Of a stretch of DNA of 64,000 nt, positions 7,551-16,862 are shown piece after piece. Origin of the DNA: Breznakia pachnodae (GTDB lineage: Bacteria > Bacillota_I > Bacilli_A > Erysipelotrichales > Erysipelotrichaceae); assembly GCF_030814225.1 (NCBI RefSeq), contig NZ_JAUSUR010000005.1, positions 62,001 to 126,000 of the forward strand. Direction: 5' to 3'. Below the pieces are notes generated by a model, which was not told where the DNA came from, ran no database searches, and was given only the letters and a program-made list of their open reading frames with translations. The position numbers and the translations under genes are program-made. Positions within the stretch are counted from its first letter, which is position 1; the number at the start of each line of letters is the position of its first letter.

Positions 7551-9963
7551 ATAAATATTTCCCTGTTATCGATTTTGAATGTTGTTTAATTTCTTCAGGT
7601 GTTCCCTGAGCAATTACTTCTCCACCTTTTCCCCCTCCATAAGGACCTAAATCAATCACCCAATCAGAATCATTGATCACTTGTGTGCTATGCTCAACAA
7701 CAATCACAGTATCCCCTTCATCTACCAATCGATTTAACAATACTAAGAAATGTTCAACATCCAAAGGATGGAGTCCCATTGTTGGTTCATCAATTAGATA
7801 TAAATTCTTTTTATGTTTGCTCTTCATCAGTTCAGATGCCAGTTTTAATCGTTGTCCTTCTCCACCAGATAATGTAGTTAAGGATTGACCTAGTTCTAAA
7901 TATTCAAGTCCTACATCAGACAGTAGATTTAACTTCTTCATAATTGTTGGATATTGTTTGAAGAATGAGAGTGCTTCTTCAATGGATAAATGTAGAACAT
8001 CCGAAATAGACTTCTTATTTAGTTTGATTTCCAACACCTCTGCCTTGAATTGCTTCCCTTGACACACTGGACATACAGTTGTGATGTTTTCAAAGAATAA
8101 AAGATTGTTTTCAACATATCCCAATCCTTCACAGTGTTCACATCTTCCTTTACTATTAAAGGAAAAGTATTGGCTATTATATCCTCGTTGCTTACTTTCA
8201 TCTATACTAGCAAACAATTTGCGTATATCATCAAGTAATCCAGAATAAGTTGCAACATTCGAACGTTTCATTCTTGTGATTTGTTGTTGATGAATTGGGA
8301 TAATCTGATCAAAACTCTCGATTCCAGTTACATCTATTTGCTTTGCCAGTAAGTCAAAAATCAATGTTGATTTCCCTGAACCCGATACACCACTCACACT
8401 AGTAAAACAACCAATTGGAAATGATACTGTTATATCTTTTAGGTTGTGTAACTTTGCATGATGAATCGTAAACCATCCATGAATCGCTTTACGATACTCC
8501 TGCTTTACGTTATGTTCGCTATTCAAGTATTTACCTGTAACAGAATGTTCTTGCCCTAGAATTTCATTGTATGTACCCTGAGCAACTACATAACCACCAT
8601 GTTTTCCTGCACCTGGCCCCATATCAATAATATAGTCTGCTGCTTTCATCACATCCGTACTATGTTCAATTACAACAACTGTATTTCCTTTATCTTTCAA
8701 TTCTTTTAGTGCGTCAATCATGCCCTCACTATCTTGAGGATGAAGTCCTACTGTGGGTTCATCAATAATATACAATACTCCTGTAATATCTGAGTCTAAC
8801 GTCGCAGAGAGTTTAATTCGTTGTGCCTCTCCTCCAGATAATGTAATCATCTGTTGATCAAGAGTTAGATATCCAAGTCCTATTTTAATTATTCTTTTTA
8901 ATTTTATTTGTAAATCATATAAATAATCATGAACCAATCTCTTTTCCTGCTCACTAATCACTTCTCCTAATTCATTAATCCAGTCGTACAGCTCTACTAA
9001 TGATTTTTTAGACAATTCTGGAAGTCTTATCTCTTGAACAGTTACACTTCTTGATAATTGATTTAGTTTTTCTCCATGACAATCAGGACAAGTATCTTGT
9101 TTGAAGTATTGTTTTACTTGCTCCATCTTTTCCTTCACTCTATTCAACAAATAGGATTCAAGACCATCAAATCTCCCTTTCTCTACTGTTTTAGGAAATT
9201 CAAGATCTTTATATTTCTCTTTAATAACTGGTTGAGTAATACCATACTTCAGAATTAATAACGCATCTTCATGTAAATTGGATACTTGCTCATTCTTCTT
9301 ATATGGAATAGAAAAAGCATCCAGTGCTTTATAAAACGATTGAACCTGATAATCTTTATATTTATGTTTCCAGAAATCAACCGCACCTTCTTCTAGAGAT
9401 AAATCATCATGCAACACTCGATTCCAATCAATCTCTAATGTCTTACCAGTTCCCTGACATGTGAGACAACTACCTTCTTTTGTATTATAGGAAAAGTGAG
9501 AACGTGTAAGTTTATCCATACGATAATTACAATATGGACAATCCATATATACGCTAAAGGTATGATCATGAAATTCAATATCTTCTCTACTGTCAGAGGA
9601 AGCTATTTCTTTATGGCAATTCGGACAGATACGATGACCCAGTTTTTCATATATCATTCTTAGTTCAGTATAAATTGCCGTTTGTGTTCCTACCGAAGAT
9701 CTGGGATTTCGGTTTGCAAACTTCTGATCAACAATTACTGCAGGTGATGTATTCTTTATGGAATCAATTGCAGGACGATGAATCCCCTGATAACCAATTG
9801 CCTCAAGATATTGTCGCTGACTCTCCTGATATAAGGTATCAATTGCAAGCGATGACTTACCTGAACCAGAAACACCCGTAATAACAACAAATTTATTTTT
9901 TGGTATGTTTACATCAATATTCTTTAAGTTCTTTTCTTTCGCACCAATAATTTTAATACACAT
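7549..9963 (-). CDS. UvrA-like ABC ATPase (short UvrA2-type)
   Basis: 804 residues, shorter than the roughly 940 of canonical UvrA. It has two ABC modules: Walker A GVSGSGKSSLAIDT (about 29-42) and GVSGSGKSTLIFDL, signatures LSGGEAQRIKLS and LSGGEGQRLKLA, and insertion zinc-finger cysteines (CPNC...CPYC, CLTC, CEHC...CPVC). The early segment GYQGIHRPAIDSIKNTSPAVIVDQK matches the second UvrA class found near drug-resistance and stress genes, which lacks part of the UvrB-interaction region. It probably binds damaged or drug-modified DNA rather than acting as the housekeeping UvrA. GAGGTGA precedes the ATG. Confidence 0.9.
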   Translation of the reverse strand: MCIKIIGAKEKNLKNIDVNIPKNKFVVITGVSGSGKSSLAIDTLYQESQRQYLEAIGYQGIHRPAIDSIKNTSPAVIVDQKFANRNPRSSVGTQTAIYTELRMIYEKLGHRICPNCHKEIASSDSREDIEFHDHTFSVYMDCPYCNYRMDKLTRSHFSYNTKEGSCLTCQGTGKTLEIDWNRVLHDDLSLEEGAVDFWKHKYKDYQVQSFYKALDAFSIPYKKNEQVSNLHEDALLILKYGITQPVIKEKYKDLEFPKTVEKGRFDGLESYLLNRVKEKMEQVKQYFKQDTCPDCHGEKLNQLSRSVTVQEIRLPELSKKSLVELYDWINELGEVISEQEKRLVHDYLYDLQIKLKRIIKIGLGYLTLDQQMITLSGGEAQRIKLSATLDSDITGVLYIIDEPTVGLHPQDSEGMIDALKELKDKGNTVVVIEHSTDVMKAADYIIDMGPGAGKHGGYVVAQGTYNEILGQEHSVTGKYLNSEHNVKQEYRKAIHGWFTIHHAKLHNLKDITVSFPIGCFTSVSGVSGSGKSTLIFDLLAKQIDVTGIESFDQIIPIHQQQITRMKRSNVATYSGLLDDIRKLFASIDESKQRGYNSQYFSFNSKGRCEHCEGLGYVENNLLFFENITTVCPVCQGKQFKAEVLEIKLNKKSISDVLHLSIEEALSFFKQYPTIMKKLNLLSDVGLEYLELGQSLTTLSGGEGQRLKLASELMKSKHKKNLYLIDEPTMGLHPLDVEHFLVLLNRLVDEGDTVIVVEHSTQVINDSDWVIDLGPYGGGKGGEVIAQGTPEEIKQHSKSITGKYL

Positions 9964-10046
9964 ATTCTCACCTCCATTGGGTTTTCCATTATATCATGAA
10001 CCTATTGCTATGACTATAAGATTATTATATCCTCAATCCAATTAAA

Positions 10047-10072
10047 AAGATGCCTATTAATTCAGCATCTTT
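10047..10072 (-). terminator. Terminator of the PTS/deaminase operon
   Basis: AAAGATGC/GCATCTTT with a 10-base loop; the minus-strand transcript then has a U run. Confidence 0.7.
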
Positions 10073-10080
10073 GTTTTCAT

Positions 10081-10785
10081 TTATTCAGCTACATCTCGCA
10101 TAACAATCATTTCAACATTATCATGAAGCCACAAGAATGATGCAGGTAAAGTAGTTGAGATTTCTTTCTTCATAAGTTTCTGATAAACTGCTTTTTTATC
10201 AGCACCATTCACTAAAAAGATAATCTTCTTCGCATTCAATATCTCATAAAGCCCTAAGGTGACACCTTGCGTAACTACTTGATGATTTAACATATCATGT
10301 GTTTGGCTTAGCGCATCTAACTGTACTACATGAGCATTTGGTATCAGATATTCACCGGGTTCATTTAATCCTAAATGTCCATTTTTACCTAATCCTAGAA
10401 TACATATATCTAATGGACGTTCATTTAATTTATTATGAATCGTTTCACATTCTTGTTGAATGGTATTTGGATCAGCCTGAAATGATAGAAACTGTTCTGA
10501 TTTAATATCCAATGGCTCTAAAAAATAAGTTTTGAGAAAACTCTCGCATGTTGATGGATTATCCAAAGGAAGACCTACCCATTCATCTAGCTTTGTCCAT
10601 AATACGTGATCAATATTTAAATTCACCTGTTTTACCATATCGATAAAATTCTTATACATCCCCATAGGTGAAGCACCTGTTGCTAAACAACAATTCAAAT
10701 CATTCTTTTGTTTTACTGCTTCAAATAACTGGATAGCTGCTAATGCACTTAATTCTTCATACGTATCAGTAATTGTAATCTTCAT
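10081..10785 (-). CDS. Glucosamine/galactosamine-6-phosphate deaminase-isomerase family
   Basis: 234 residues of the NagB/6-phosphogluconolactonase superfamily: LATGASPMGMYKNF (about 34-47), LDEWVGLPLDNPSTCESFLKTYF, and ILGLGKNGHLGLNEPG (about 129-144) with the catalytic region. As the last gene after mannose-family PTS genes, it most likely converts an incoming amino-sugar 6-phosphate to a ketose phosphate plus ammonia, in the manner of NagB or AgaI. The exact sugar is not readable from sequence. An intraoperonic hairpin separates it from the IID gene. Confidence 0.85.
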   Translation of the reverse strand: MKITITDTYEELSALAAIQLFEAVKQKNDLNCCLATGASPMGMYKNFIDMVKQVNLNIDHVLWTKLDEWVGLPLDNPSTCESFLKTYFLEPLDIKSEQFLSFQADPNTIQQECETIHNKLNERPLDICILGLGKNGHLGLNEPGEYLIPNAHVVQLDALSQTHDMLNHQVVTQGVTLGLYEILNAKKIIFLVNGADKKAVYQKLMKKEISTTLPASFLWLHDNVEMIVMRDVAE

Positions 10786-10799
10786 AAATCTCTCCTCTC

Positions 10800-10830
10800 A
10801 AAAATAAGAACCTGACTTACAGGTTCTTAT
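10800..10830 (-). terminator. Intraoperonic terminator/attenuator
   Basis: A perfect 11-bp stem, ATAAGAACCTG (10804-10814) with CAGGTTCTTAT (10820-10830), is followed on the minus strand by five U. It sits between the IID and deaminase genes, so it would lower deaminase expression relative to the transporter or stabilise the upstream mRNA 3' end. Confidence 0.7.
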
Positions 10831-10835
10831 CATTT

Positions 10836-11636
10836 CTATAATAAACCGATGAAAGAACAAGCAATTGCAAGTGCAATCGTTCCTAAAATAAGAACTACTG
10901 GACTTACTTGTTTTTTCTTAAGTAAGTAGAATATACCTAAAGTATAAAGCATTGGTAAGAAGTTTGGAATAATCTTGTCAAAGAATTCTTCTTGAACAGG
11001 TACTTCAATTCCACCATCAACCTTAATAATTGGTAATAATGTAATACTTACGTAACTAGCAATCAATGCTCCAATAACAGTGATTCCTGGAATCGTTGCA
11101 GAGTTTGATATAATCTCTGAGTTTTCTGTTAGCATATCAATTGAACGGGTACCAAGACGATATCCCAGTTTCGTCCAAACAATACGTAATAACCAGATAA
11201 CAACATATACTGATACAAAGATAATTGGTCCTAAGATATTACCTTGTGCCGCAAATGAACAAGAGATACCTGCAACAATTGGTAATAATGTAAACCAGAA
11301 GATTGCATCTCCAATTCCTGCAATAGGTCCAAACAATGCAACTTTCAGACCTTTGATTAAATCACGACTTTCTCCACTTTCTTCAAGTGAGATAAGTAAA
11401 CCTAATAAGAATCCAACAAAGTTAGGGTGTGTGTTAATGAATTCCATATTATCAATCATTGCTGCACTTAATCCTTCTTTGTCATCTCCATATATTTTTT
11501 CTAATGCTGGTAATTGAGCCCATGTCCAACCACCGGCTTGCATTCTTTCATATGAGAAAGATGCTTGTAGTAAAGATGAACGAATACCTAACGTCGTTAT
11601 ATCTTTATCGCTTAATACTTTTTTAGATTCCCTCAT
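10836..11636 (-). CDS. PTS mannose/fructose/sorbose family IID component
   Basis: 266 residues opening with the IID pattern (LGIRSSLLQASFSYERMQAGGWTWAQLPAL), the GPIAGIGDAIFWFTLLPI segment and a hydrophobic C-terminus. With IIC it forms the membrane channel of the sugar phosphotransferase. Its start overlaps the IIC gene by 14 bases and GGAGG lies 8 bases upstream, so the two are translationally coupled. Confidence 0.95.
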   Translation of the reverse strand: MRESKKVLSDKDITTLGIRSSLLQASFSYERMQAGGWTWAQLPALEKIYGDDKEGLSAAMIDNMEFINTHPNFVGFLLGLLISLEESGESRDLIKGLKVALFGPIAGIGDAIFWFTLLPIVAGISCSFAAQGNILGPIIFVSVYVVIWLLRIVWTKLGYRLGTRSIDMLTENSEIISNSATIPGITVIGALIASYVSITLLPIIKVDGGIEVPVQEEFFDKIIPNFLPMLYTLGIFYLLKKKQVSPVVLILGTIALAIACSFIGLL

Positions 11637-12417
11637 GTTCAGTACCTCCAGTCTTTTCTAATGCTTCTTCAATATCTACTTTCCTTTGTTTTGCACCATA
11701 GAAGTCTAGCAATGCGAAGATTGTTCCTAATAACGCAACTGGTAATAAGTTAGACATTTCAATATATGTAGCCATTAAGAAACCAGCGATTAAATAAGGA
11801 ATATATTTTGTTTTCATCATAACTCTTAATAACATACCAAATCCAATTGCAGGTAAGATTCCACCAGCTACTTCTAATCCATGTGTAATAAATTCTGGAA
11901 GTGAGTTTACAAGTGAACTCATTGCATCTTGAGCAACAAATGTACATAAGAATACAATTAGCCCATAAGAAAGTGCAACAATTCCCATTGTAGTAAGGTT
12001 TAATTTTCTAAATCCAGCAACATCTGCAGTTTCAGCATAGTGATCTGCTTTTCCCATAAAGAATGAGAATGTTGAATAGAAGAATAAAATAACGTATTGC
12101 ATCAAGAATGAAAATGGTAGACATAAACCTAATGCGATTTCTGGACTTGAACCTGTTGTGTATGCTAATACAGTTCCCATAAATCCAGCTAATACTGGGT
12201 TTGGAGGTTGGGTTCCACCTGCTGGTGTCAATCCAGCAAATGCCAGTTCAATCAACGCTCCACACTTTAATCCTAATACAACATCACCTAAAATAAATCC
12301 TGTTATTGTTGATACTACTAATGGTCTAAAGATAAAGAACGCTTCTAGCCAATAGTCAATACCAATGATAATTGCAGCAATTGCAAGCATTATCCCTTGA
12401 ATTAATGTAATTTCCAT
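11623..12417 (-). CDS. PTS mannose/fructose/sorbose family IIC component
   Basis: 264 residues, strongly hydrophobic, with IIC hallmarks GAFAGLTPAGGTQPPNPVLAG-like sequence (LAFAGLTPAGGTQPPNPVLA) and several membrane helices. It carries the sugar-binding part of the channel. GGAGAAAGAGT precedes the ATG. It lies 20 bases after the IIB gene in the same operon. Confidence 0.95.
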   Translation of the reverse strand: MEITLIQGIMLAIAAIIIGIDYWLEAFFIFRPLVVSTITGFILGDVVLGLKCGALIELAFAGLTPAGGTQPPNPVLAGFMGTVLAYTTGSSPEIALGLCLPFSFLMQYVILFFYSTFSFFMGKADHYAETADVAGFRKLNLTTMGIVALSYGLIVFLCTFVAQDAMSSLVNSLPEFITHGLEVAGGILPAIGFGMLLRVMMKTKYIPYLIAGFLMATYIEMSNLLPVALLGTIFALLDFYGAKQRKVDIEEALEKTGGTEHEGI

Positions 12418-12437
12418 ACTCTTTCTCCTTTTTTTAT

Positions 12438-12911
12438 TTATTTAATAACTTCTTTTGAATCCCCTGGTACATCCTGACAATACACTTGAATTCCTTTGTC
12501 TACCAAAAACTTAAGGTCTTCCATATCTTTATCATCAACATATACTTTTTTGGTGATTGAGCGTTTTCCTTCACTGAAATGCATGTTACCTACATTCACT
12601 TCTGTGATTGGAACCTTTCTCTCAACCAGTTCACGAACATCTGCAGGTGTACGAGCAACTATAAATATTTTTTGTGATGGTGCTGCCTTACTGATGATTT
12701 CAGCTGTATGTTCAATTGTGAAGAAACGAATTCCTGCACCTGAAGATTTTGCTGTAACTTCCATAAGGGTTTGTTGCATTTTGTCGCTAGCTACTACATC
12801 ATCTGCAACAATAATCAAATTTGCACCAATTGTTTTTGTCCAAGTTACTCCTACCTGTCCATGCACAAGTCGATTATCAATACGTGTTAACACTATATTA
12901 GGTTCTGCCAT
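12438..12911 (-). CDS. PTS mannose family IIB component (operon copy)
   Basis: 157 residues with the IIB active-site motif RIDNRLVHGQVGVTW; the histidine in VHGQV accepts the phosphoryl group from IIA. It is the first gene of the sigma-54-controlled operon, with GAGGAGGTGAGAGT before the ATG. No IIA domain is fused to it and no IIA gene occurs in the cluster, so the phosphate donor must come from elsewhere in the genome. Confidence 0.95.
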   Translation of the reverse strand: MAEPNIVLTRIDNRLVHGQVGVTWTKTIGANLIIVADDVVASDKMQQTLMEVTAKSSGAGIRFFTIEHTAEIISKAAPSQKIFIVARTPADVRELVERKVPITEVNVGNMHFSEGKRSITKKVYVDDKDMEDLKFLVDKGIQVYCQDVPGDSKEVIK

Positions 12912-12938
12912 ACTCTCACCTCCTCTTCACCTTTCATA

Positions 12939-12956
12939 TAGCAAAAAGTGTGCCAA
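12939..12956 (-). promoter_or_regulatory. Sigma-54 promoter of the mannose-family PTS operon
   Basis: TTGGCACACTTTTTGCTA on the minus strand matches the -24/-12 consensus. GG (12953-12954) and GC (12941-12942) are exactly 10 bases apart. Transcription would begin near 12930, about 18 bases before the IIB start. An 8-bp palindrome, TGTCGACA, lies at 12962-12969. Confidence 0.92.
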
Positions 12957-12980
12957 CATACTGTCGACACACAAATATCC

Positions 12981-15719
12981 TTAGTCTAAGTCAGTTTTGA
13001 AGTAATTTTGAATCAACAAAATTTCTGCTTCAGGTACCTCGACACTATATCTGCTTTCCACGACACTAAGTGCTTCCTGACATACTTCTACAAACTTACT
13101 ATACTTTTTCAACTTTTCTTCCTGATGTTCAATATAGGAAACTTCATTCCTTAATATCAGTCGTTCAATCAAACAACTCAAATGAACATATAACCCTGCT
13201 TTGGTAATCATACTAAGTTCTGAATTTAATCGTTTCTCAATATCTACTACTACATCTTCCACATCGTCTATTAACTTCTCAGCATTTAATATCGTTAAAT
13301 GATTTACGATATTAAGTAATGTAAAGTTCTTCATCAACTTTGATTGGAAGGCTTTCATTTCTTCTACTGATGTATATTCTGATATTAAATTATTTAGTGT
13401 ATCAATATCATTGTTCATCACCAGATTTTCCACTGGTATGAATGGTAAGGTATCAACTCTTGGATCCAAGGTTCCTACAATCATTACCACATCATATTTC
13501 AAGAACACTGGATCATTGATTCCATTTTCTATTAATGACTGATAATCATATGGAATAATTGTTACTGGTACTTTCTTAGGAATACTGTCATATAACAGTT
13601 CACTAATCTTTTTAGCAGCACCAAATCCAGTAGCACAAATTGTTAGTATTACTTTCTGACGTTCTTTTGCCTCGATATACTTCGTAGAAATCGTAAATGT
13701 ATCTTCAATCTCCTGTAGCATCATAATCGTTGATTTCCCTTTCACAAGGTCTTCTCCAACCTGTAATGCAAGTTTTGTATTTACATTGTTGATGATAGAA
13801 ATATTACAATCCGTAATAGGTTTCATCTGCTTGTAGATATCTTCCAATGAACCCATATCAACCAACAATATCAATTCCTTAAATCCTGTTTTACGTTTCA
13901 GATATTCATTTAACTGTTTTACGATCTTCTCTGTAGTTACGGTCAACTCCATATCAATTCCATCAAATACATATGCATCCAGCAGACGATTACATGCATT
14001 GGCAATACTACTGGCAGTTGAATACCCATGGCAGAGAATAACCGCAACAGTTGCAGATGATTCCATCTTTTCAAGAGAAATCAAAGAGATGGTCAGTATT
14101 GACAGCATTAGATTATCGAGTTCAACATCTAAGTTCAACTCCACATTATCTACAATTTCTCTAGCAATTACAAACTCTCTAGGTGCATGATTCTCTAATA
14201 ACTCCAACACCTTATCGATTTCAGTTGTGTTTGATGATACCCACATCTTGGCATCAATTACATTCTTTGCGTATTCATTAATCATATTTGCATAAATATT
14301 AATTTCATTATTAGAAATTGTAATACTGTACTTATTAATAACAATCGAATAAATTTTATCCAATATCTTTAGCAGATAATTTTCACTTACCTTTTTACGA
14401 TAACGATTCTTATATAGTAAATAGTCTGTATAATTTTGAACAATACTTTTTAAATCACTTACCAACATTGCAAATGGAATGTTCTCCTGCTGATTCTTTT
14501 CGAATCGTACCAGTAAACGATGATACAGCTGAACTAACATATTAGAGTTTCCAAATGATCCTTTTAGTTTTGAAAGTGGAATCATAATATCTCTGGTATC
14601 ATCTCCACCCTTTAACTGAATGCTAGGGAATGTCTCTAAAATATAATCTGGTAAATCTCTAACATAAATACCTAAGGTATCTTTAGAACTCTGGTCATTT
14701 AGAAAAGCTGAAGCACATGCTGCTTTAATCGCATTTTTCATTCCACCAACATTCCCACTGAAATGAAAGTCCATAAATACCTGATATACTAAATTGCTTA
14801 TTTCAATATTCTTTTGTAGGCGTATCGCCTCTTCATTAAACACTGAGTATAATAATTGTTGTTTTTCAATGAGTGGTCGATCCTTAAGACTAGGTACATT
14901 TACCATAATTGGTATTCTTCTCAGTAATGTCTTTAATAATACATCTTGTGGATCTTCAGTAGTCGCAAATACGATTCGACAATGCGAGTACAACCAGTTT
15001 TCATTATCACCTAATTGATGATACATTCCTTTATCCATAAAAAAGAAGAGTTTCTCCTGACACTCTGCTGGAAGACAATGTACTTCATCTAAAAACAGCA
15101 ATCCACCATCAGCAACTGCAATTAGTCCAAGATTATCTTCTTTGGCATCGGTAAATGCACCTTTCACATGCCCAAATAAATTGGATGTTAATAACTCTGG
15201 ATTGTTTGCATATTCACTACAGTTCACCGAAACAAATGGTTTATCTTTTTCAATAATACCCTGATCAACTGCAAACTCATACAACAGTGAAGCAATCATA
15301 CTCTTACCGGTTCCGGTAGGACCATGAATCAACAATGGTAAGCCATGATCAGGATAACTAATAGCAGCCTTACACTGTTCCACTACACTTCGTAAACTGT
15401 CATTACTTCCAATCAACTTGGCGAAATTCTTTGTATCTTTTTCACCCAATGAAAAGAACTCATCCAAAGAGTCAAAAATTACAGTATCAATTGTTTTTTG
15501 AAAGACTTGCTCCACTTCTTTTTTAGTATAGAAATAAACAGGTCTTGTATTTATTTTAATTACTTTTCCTTGCTTCACTAACTCATTTAAATATTGACTT
15601 ACTGTATTACGACTTACATTTAAATCAGCAGCTATCTTCAGCGCTGTAAAGCAATCCGCTTCCTTTATACCATACTCCAGACAACGCTTTTCTAGTTCCT
15701 TATAAATTGTATCTTGCAT
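12981..15719 (-). CDS. LevR-type sigma-54-dependent PTS regulator
   Basis: 912 residues. In order: N-terminal helix-turn-helix (ALKIAADLNVSRNTVSQYLN), AAA+ domain with Walker A GPTGTGKS (about 131) and Walker B LLFLDEVHCLP (about 205-215), a PRD domain, an EIIA-Man-like domain with HGYSTASS (about 560), an EIIB-like domain with CATGFGAA (about 694) and a second PRD with HLSCLIERL. Such proteins activate sigma-54 promoters and are tuned by PTS phosphorylation. The sigma-54-contact loop reads GAFTDA (about 186-191) instead of GAFTGA. It lies directly upstream of the -24/-12 promoter and 10 bases after a second IIB gene. Confidence 0.93.
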   Translation of the reverse strand: MQDTIYKELEKRCLEYGIKEADCFTALKIAADLNVSRNTVSQYLNELVKQGKVIKINTRPVYFYTKKEVEQVFQKTIDTVIFDSLDEFFSLGEKDTKNFAKLIGSNDSLRSVVEQCKAAISYPDHGLPLLIHGPTGTGKSMIASLLYEFAVDQGIIEKDKPFVSVNCSEYANNPELLTSNLFGHVKGAFTDAKEDNLGLIAVADGGLLFLDEVHCLPAECQEKLFFFMDKGMYHQLGDNENWLYSHCRIVFATTEDPQDVLLKTLLRRIPIMVNVPSLKDRPLIEKQQLLYSVFNEEAIRLQKNIEISNLVYQVFMDFHFSGNVGGMKNAIKAACASAFLNDQSSKDTLGIYVRDLPDYILETFPSIQLKGGDDTRDIMIPLSKLKGSFGNSNMLVQLYHRLLVRFEKNQQENIPFAMLVSDLKSIVQNYTDYLLYKNRYRKKVSENYLLKILDKIYSIVINKYSITISNNEINIYANMINEYAKNVIDAKMWVSSNTTEIDKVLELLENHAPREFVIAREIVDNVELNLDVELDNLMLSILTISLISLEKMESSATVAVILCHGYSTASSIANACNRLLDAYVFDGIDMELTVTTEKIVKQLNEYLKRKTGFKELILLVDMGSLEDIYKQMKPITDCNISIINNVNTKLALQVGEDLVKGKSTIMMLQEIEDTFTISTKYIEAKERQKVILTICATGFGAAKKISELLYDSIPKKVPVTIIPYDYQSLIENGINDPVFLKYDVVMIVGTLDPRVDTLPFIPVENLVMNNDIDTLNNLISEYTSVEEMKAFQSKLMKNFTLLNIVNHLTILNAEKLIDDVEDVVVDIEKRLNSELSMITKAGLYVHLSCLIERLILRNEVSYIEHQEEKLKKYSKFVEVCQEALSVVESRYSVEVPEAEILLIQNYFKTDLD

Positions 15720-15729
15720 AATGCCCTCA

Positions 15730-16212
15730 CTATTTTACTTTAATTTCATTTATTCTCTCTCTTGGGCTTCCTGGAACATCCTGATAATAGATGTATACCC
15801 CCTCATGCAAGAGATATTCTAGATTTTCGATATCTTCCTCATCTACATACACTTTCCTCGTTACCATCACTTTGCCACGCTCATAGTGCATATTCCCTAA
15901 ATTTACTTTATCAATTGGTAAGCCATGTTCATACAGTTGACGTATTGCTTTCGGTGTTTTCACTACCAAAAATATTTTCTGATTACTATCCACTTCTAAA
16001 AAGCGCTTAATAAAATCATTTGTCATATAAAAGCGAATATTTACGTTTGATGATTTCGCTACACTTTCCATCAGTTTCTGACTGAAACGATCATAATAGG
16101 TTTCATCATCTACAACTACAATCGTATCAACATTCAGACTATTAACCCATGTAACACCAACCTGTCCATGAACCAATCGATTATCGATTCTTGATAACAC
16201 AATCTCTGCCAT
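15730..16212 (-). CDS. PTS mannose family IIB component (regulatory copy?)
   Basis: 160 residues, clearly paralogous to the operon IIB (RIDNRLVHGQVGVTW and QDVPGSPRE conserved). It sits first in a unit with the LevR-type activator, not with the channel genes. The close coupling suggests it may serve as a phosphoryl carrier for the regulator; that role is inferred. AAAGGAGACATGTT precedes the ATG. Confidence 0.92.
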   Translation of the reverse strand: MAEIVLSRIDNRLVHGQVGVTWVNSLNVDTIVVVDDETYYDRFSQKLMESVAKSSNVNIRFYMTNDFIKRFLEVDSNQKIFLVVKTPKAIRQLYEHGLPIDKVNLGNMHYERGKVMVTRKVYVDEEDIENLEYLLHEGVYIYYQDVPGSPRERINEIKVK

Positions 16213-16287
16213 AACATGTCTCCTTTATTTATATTCATAATACCACAAATTATAATTTATATTTCTCTGGATTTAACCAAGAAAAAA

Positions 16288-16306
16288 CGATATCTATGAA
16301 ATATCG
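16288..16306 (-). terminator. Terminator of the PNPOx-like gene
   Basis: CGATAT/ATATCG stem followed on the minus strand by six U (16282-16287). Confidence 0.65.
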
Positions 16307-16315
16307 CTTAATTTA

Positions 16316-16777
16316 TTAATCTTCTTCAGGCGCAAAATCAATTTCCTTTACTGATTTCTCTTCAAAGTTAATATGATATCCTTTGCCCTTTGTATGAAAG
16401 AATCCTGATATCAGTTCTGCCTTTACAAAACACATATGTTCATCTTTTTCATTGTTATGTGCGAAGTACCAAGGTGTAAACACTTTAGTCAGTGTTTCTC
16501 TAATTTCTTTGTTTTCTTCTTTTAATGGATGTCCTACATTGTATGCCTTTGCCTTAAAACTTGTAAAGTTATTACAGAACGATACATTAGGATTTTCATC
16601 TAGTTCTTTTACTTTTCTAGATGAAGCATAGGTAACAATCCAGAATGCTCCATCTTCATAATAAATATCAACTACCCTCTGTGATGGAATATTATCCTTT
16701 GCAGTTGCTAACACAAAATAAGAATCCTTTCCATATAATTCACTTAGTATTTTTAGACTCTCTTCATAATTTACCAT
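16316..16777 (-). CDS. Pyridoxamine 5'-phosphate oxidase-fold flavoprotein
   Basis: About 153 residues with the split-barrel FMN-binding pattern: YFVLATAKDNIPSQRVVDIYYEDGAFWIVTY, then ASSRKVKELDENPNVSFC. Small PNPOx-like proteins bind FMN, F420 or haem; substrates are usually unknown. I start at the ATG at 16777, which has GAGGG at suitable spacing; the ATG two codons earlier abuts the ribosome site. Single gene with its own terminator. Confidence 0.85.
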   Translation of the reverse strand: MVNYEESLKILSELYGKDSYFVLATAKDNIPSQRVVDIYYEDGAFWIVTYASSRKVKELDENPNVSFCNNFTSFKAKAYNVGHPLKEENKEIRETLTKVFTPWYFAHNNEKDEHMCFVKAELISGFFHTKGKGYHINFEEKSVKEIDFAPEED

Positions 16778-16840
16778 AGTCATTCCCTCTTTCTTTATTT
16801 ATTATTCTATCATAACTTTATCCAAAAAATGCAAAGAAAA

Positions 16841-16862
16841 AATCACCTTTGTAAAGATGATT
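16841..16862 (-). terminator. Terminator of the peroxide-stress operon
   Basis: AATCATCTTT/AAAGGTGATT on the minus strand, with one U-G pair, followed by U6. It overlaps the DUF1801 stop codon. Confidence 0.7.

Noticed and set aside
12496-12984. Plus-strand 162-codon frame over the IIB gene
   Set aside because: Shadow of a clear PTS gene with sigma-54 promoter on the other strand; no start signals.
12981-15719. IIA domain of the activator as the missing transport IIA
   Set aside because: The EIIA-like domain lies within the PRD-type regulator and is a regulatory phosphorylation site in this family; transport IIA is normally a separate protein or fused to IIB.
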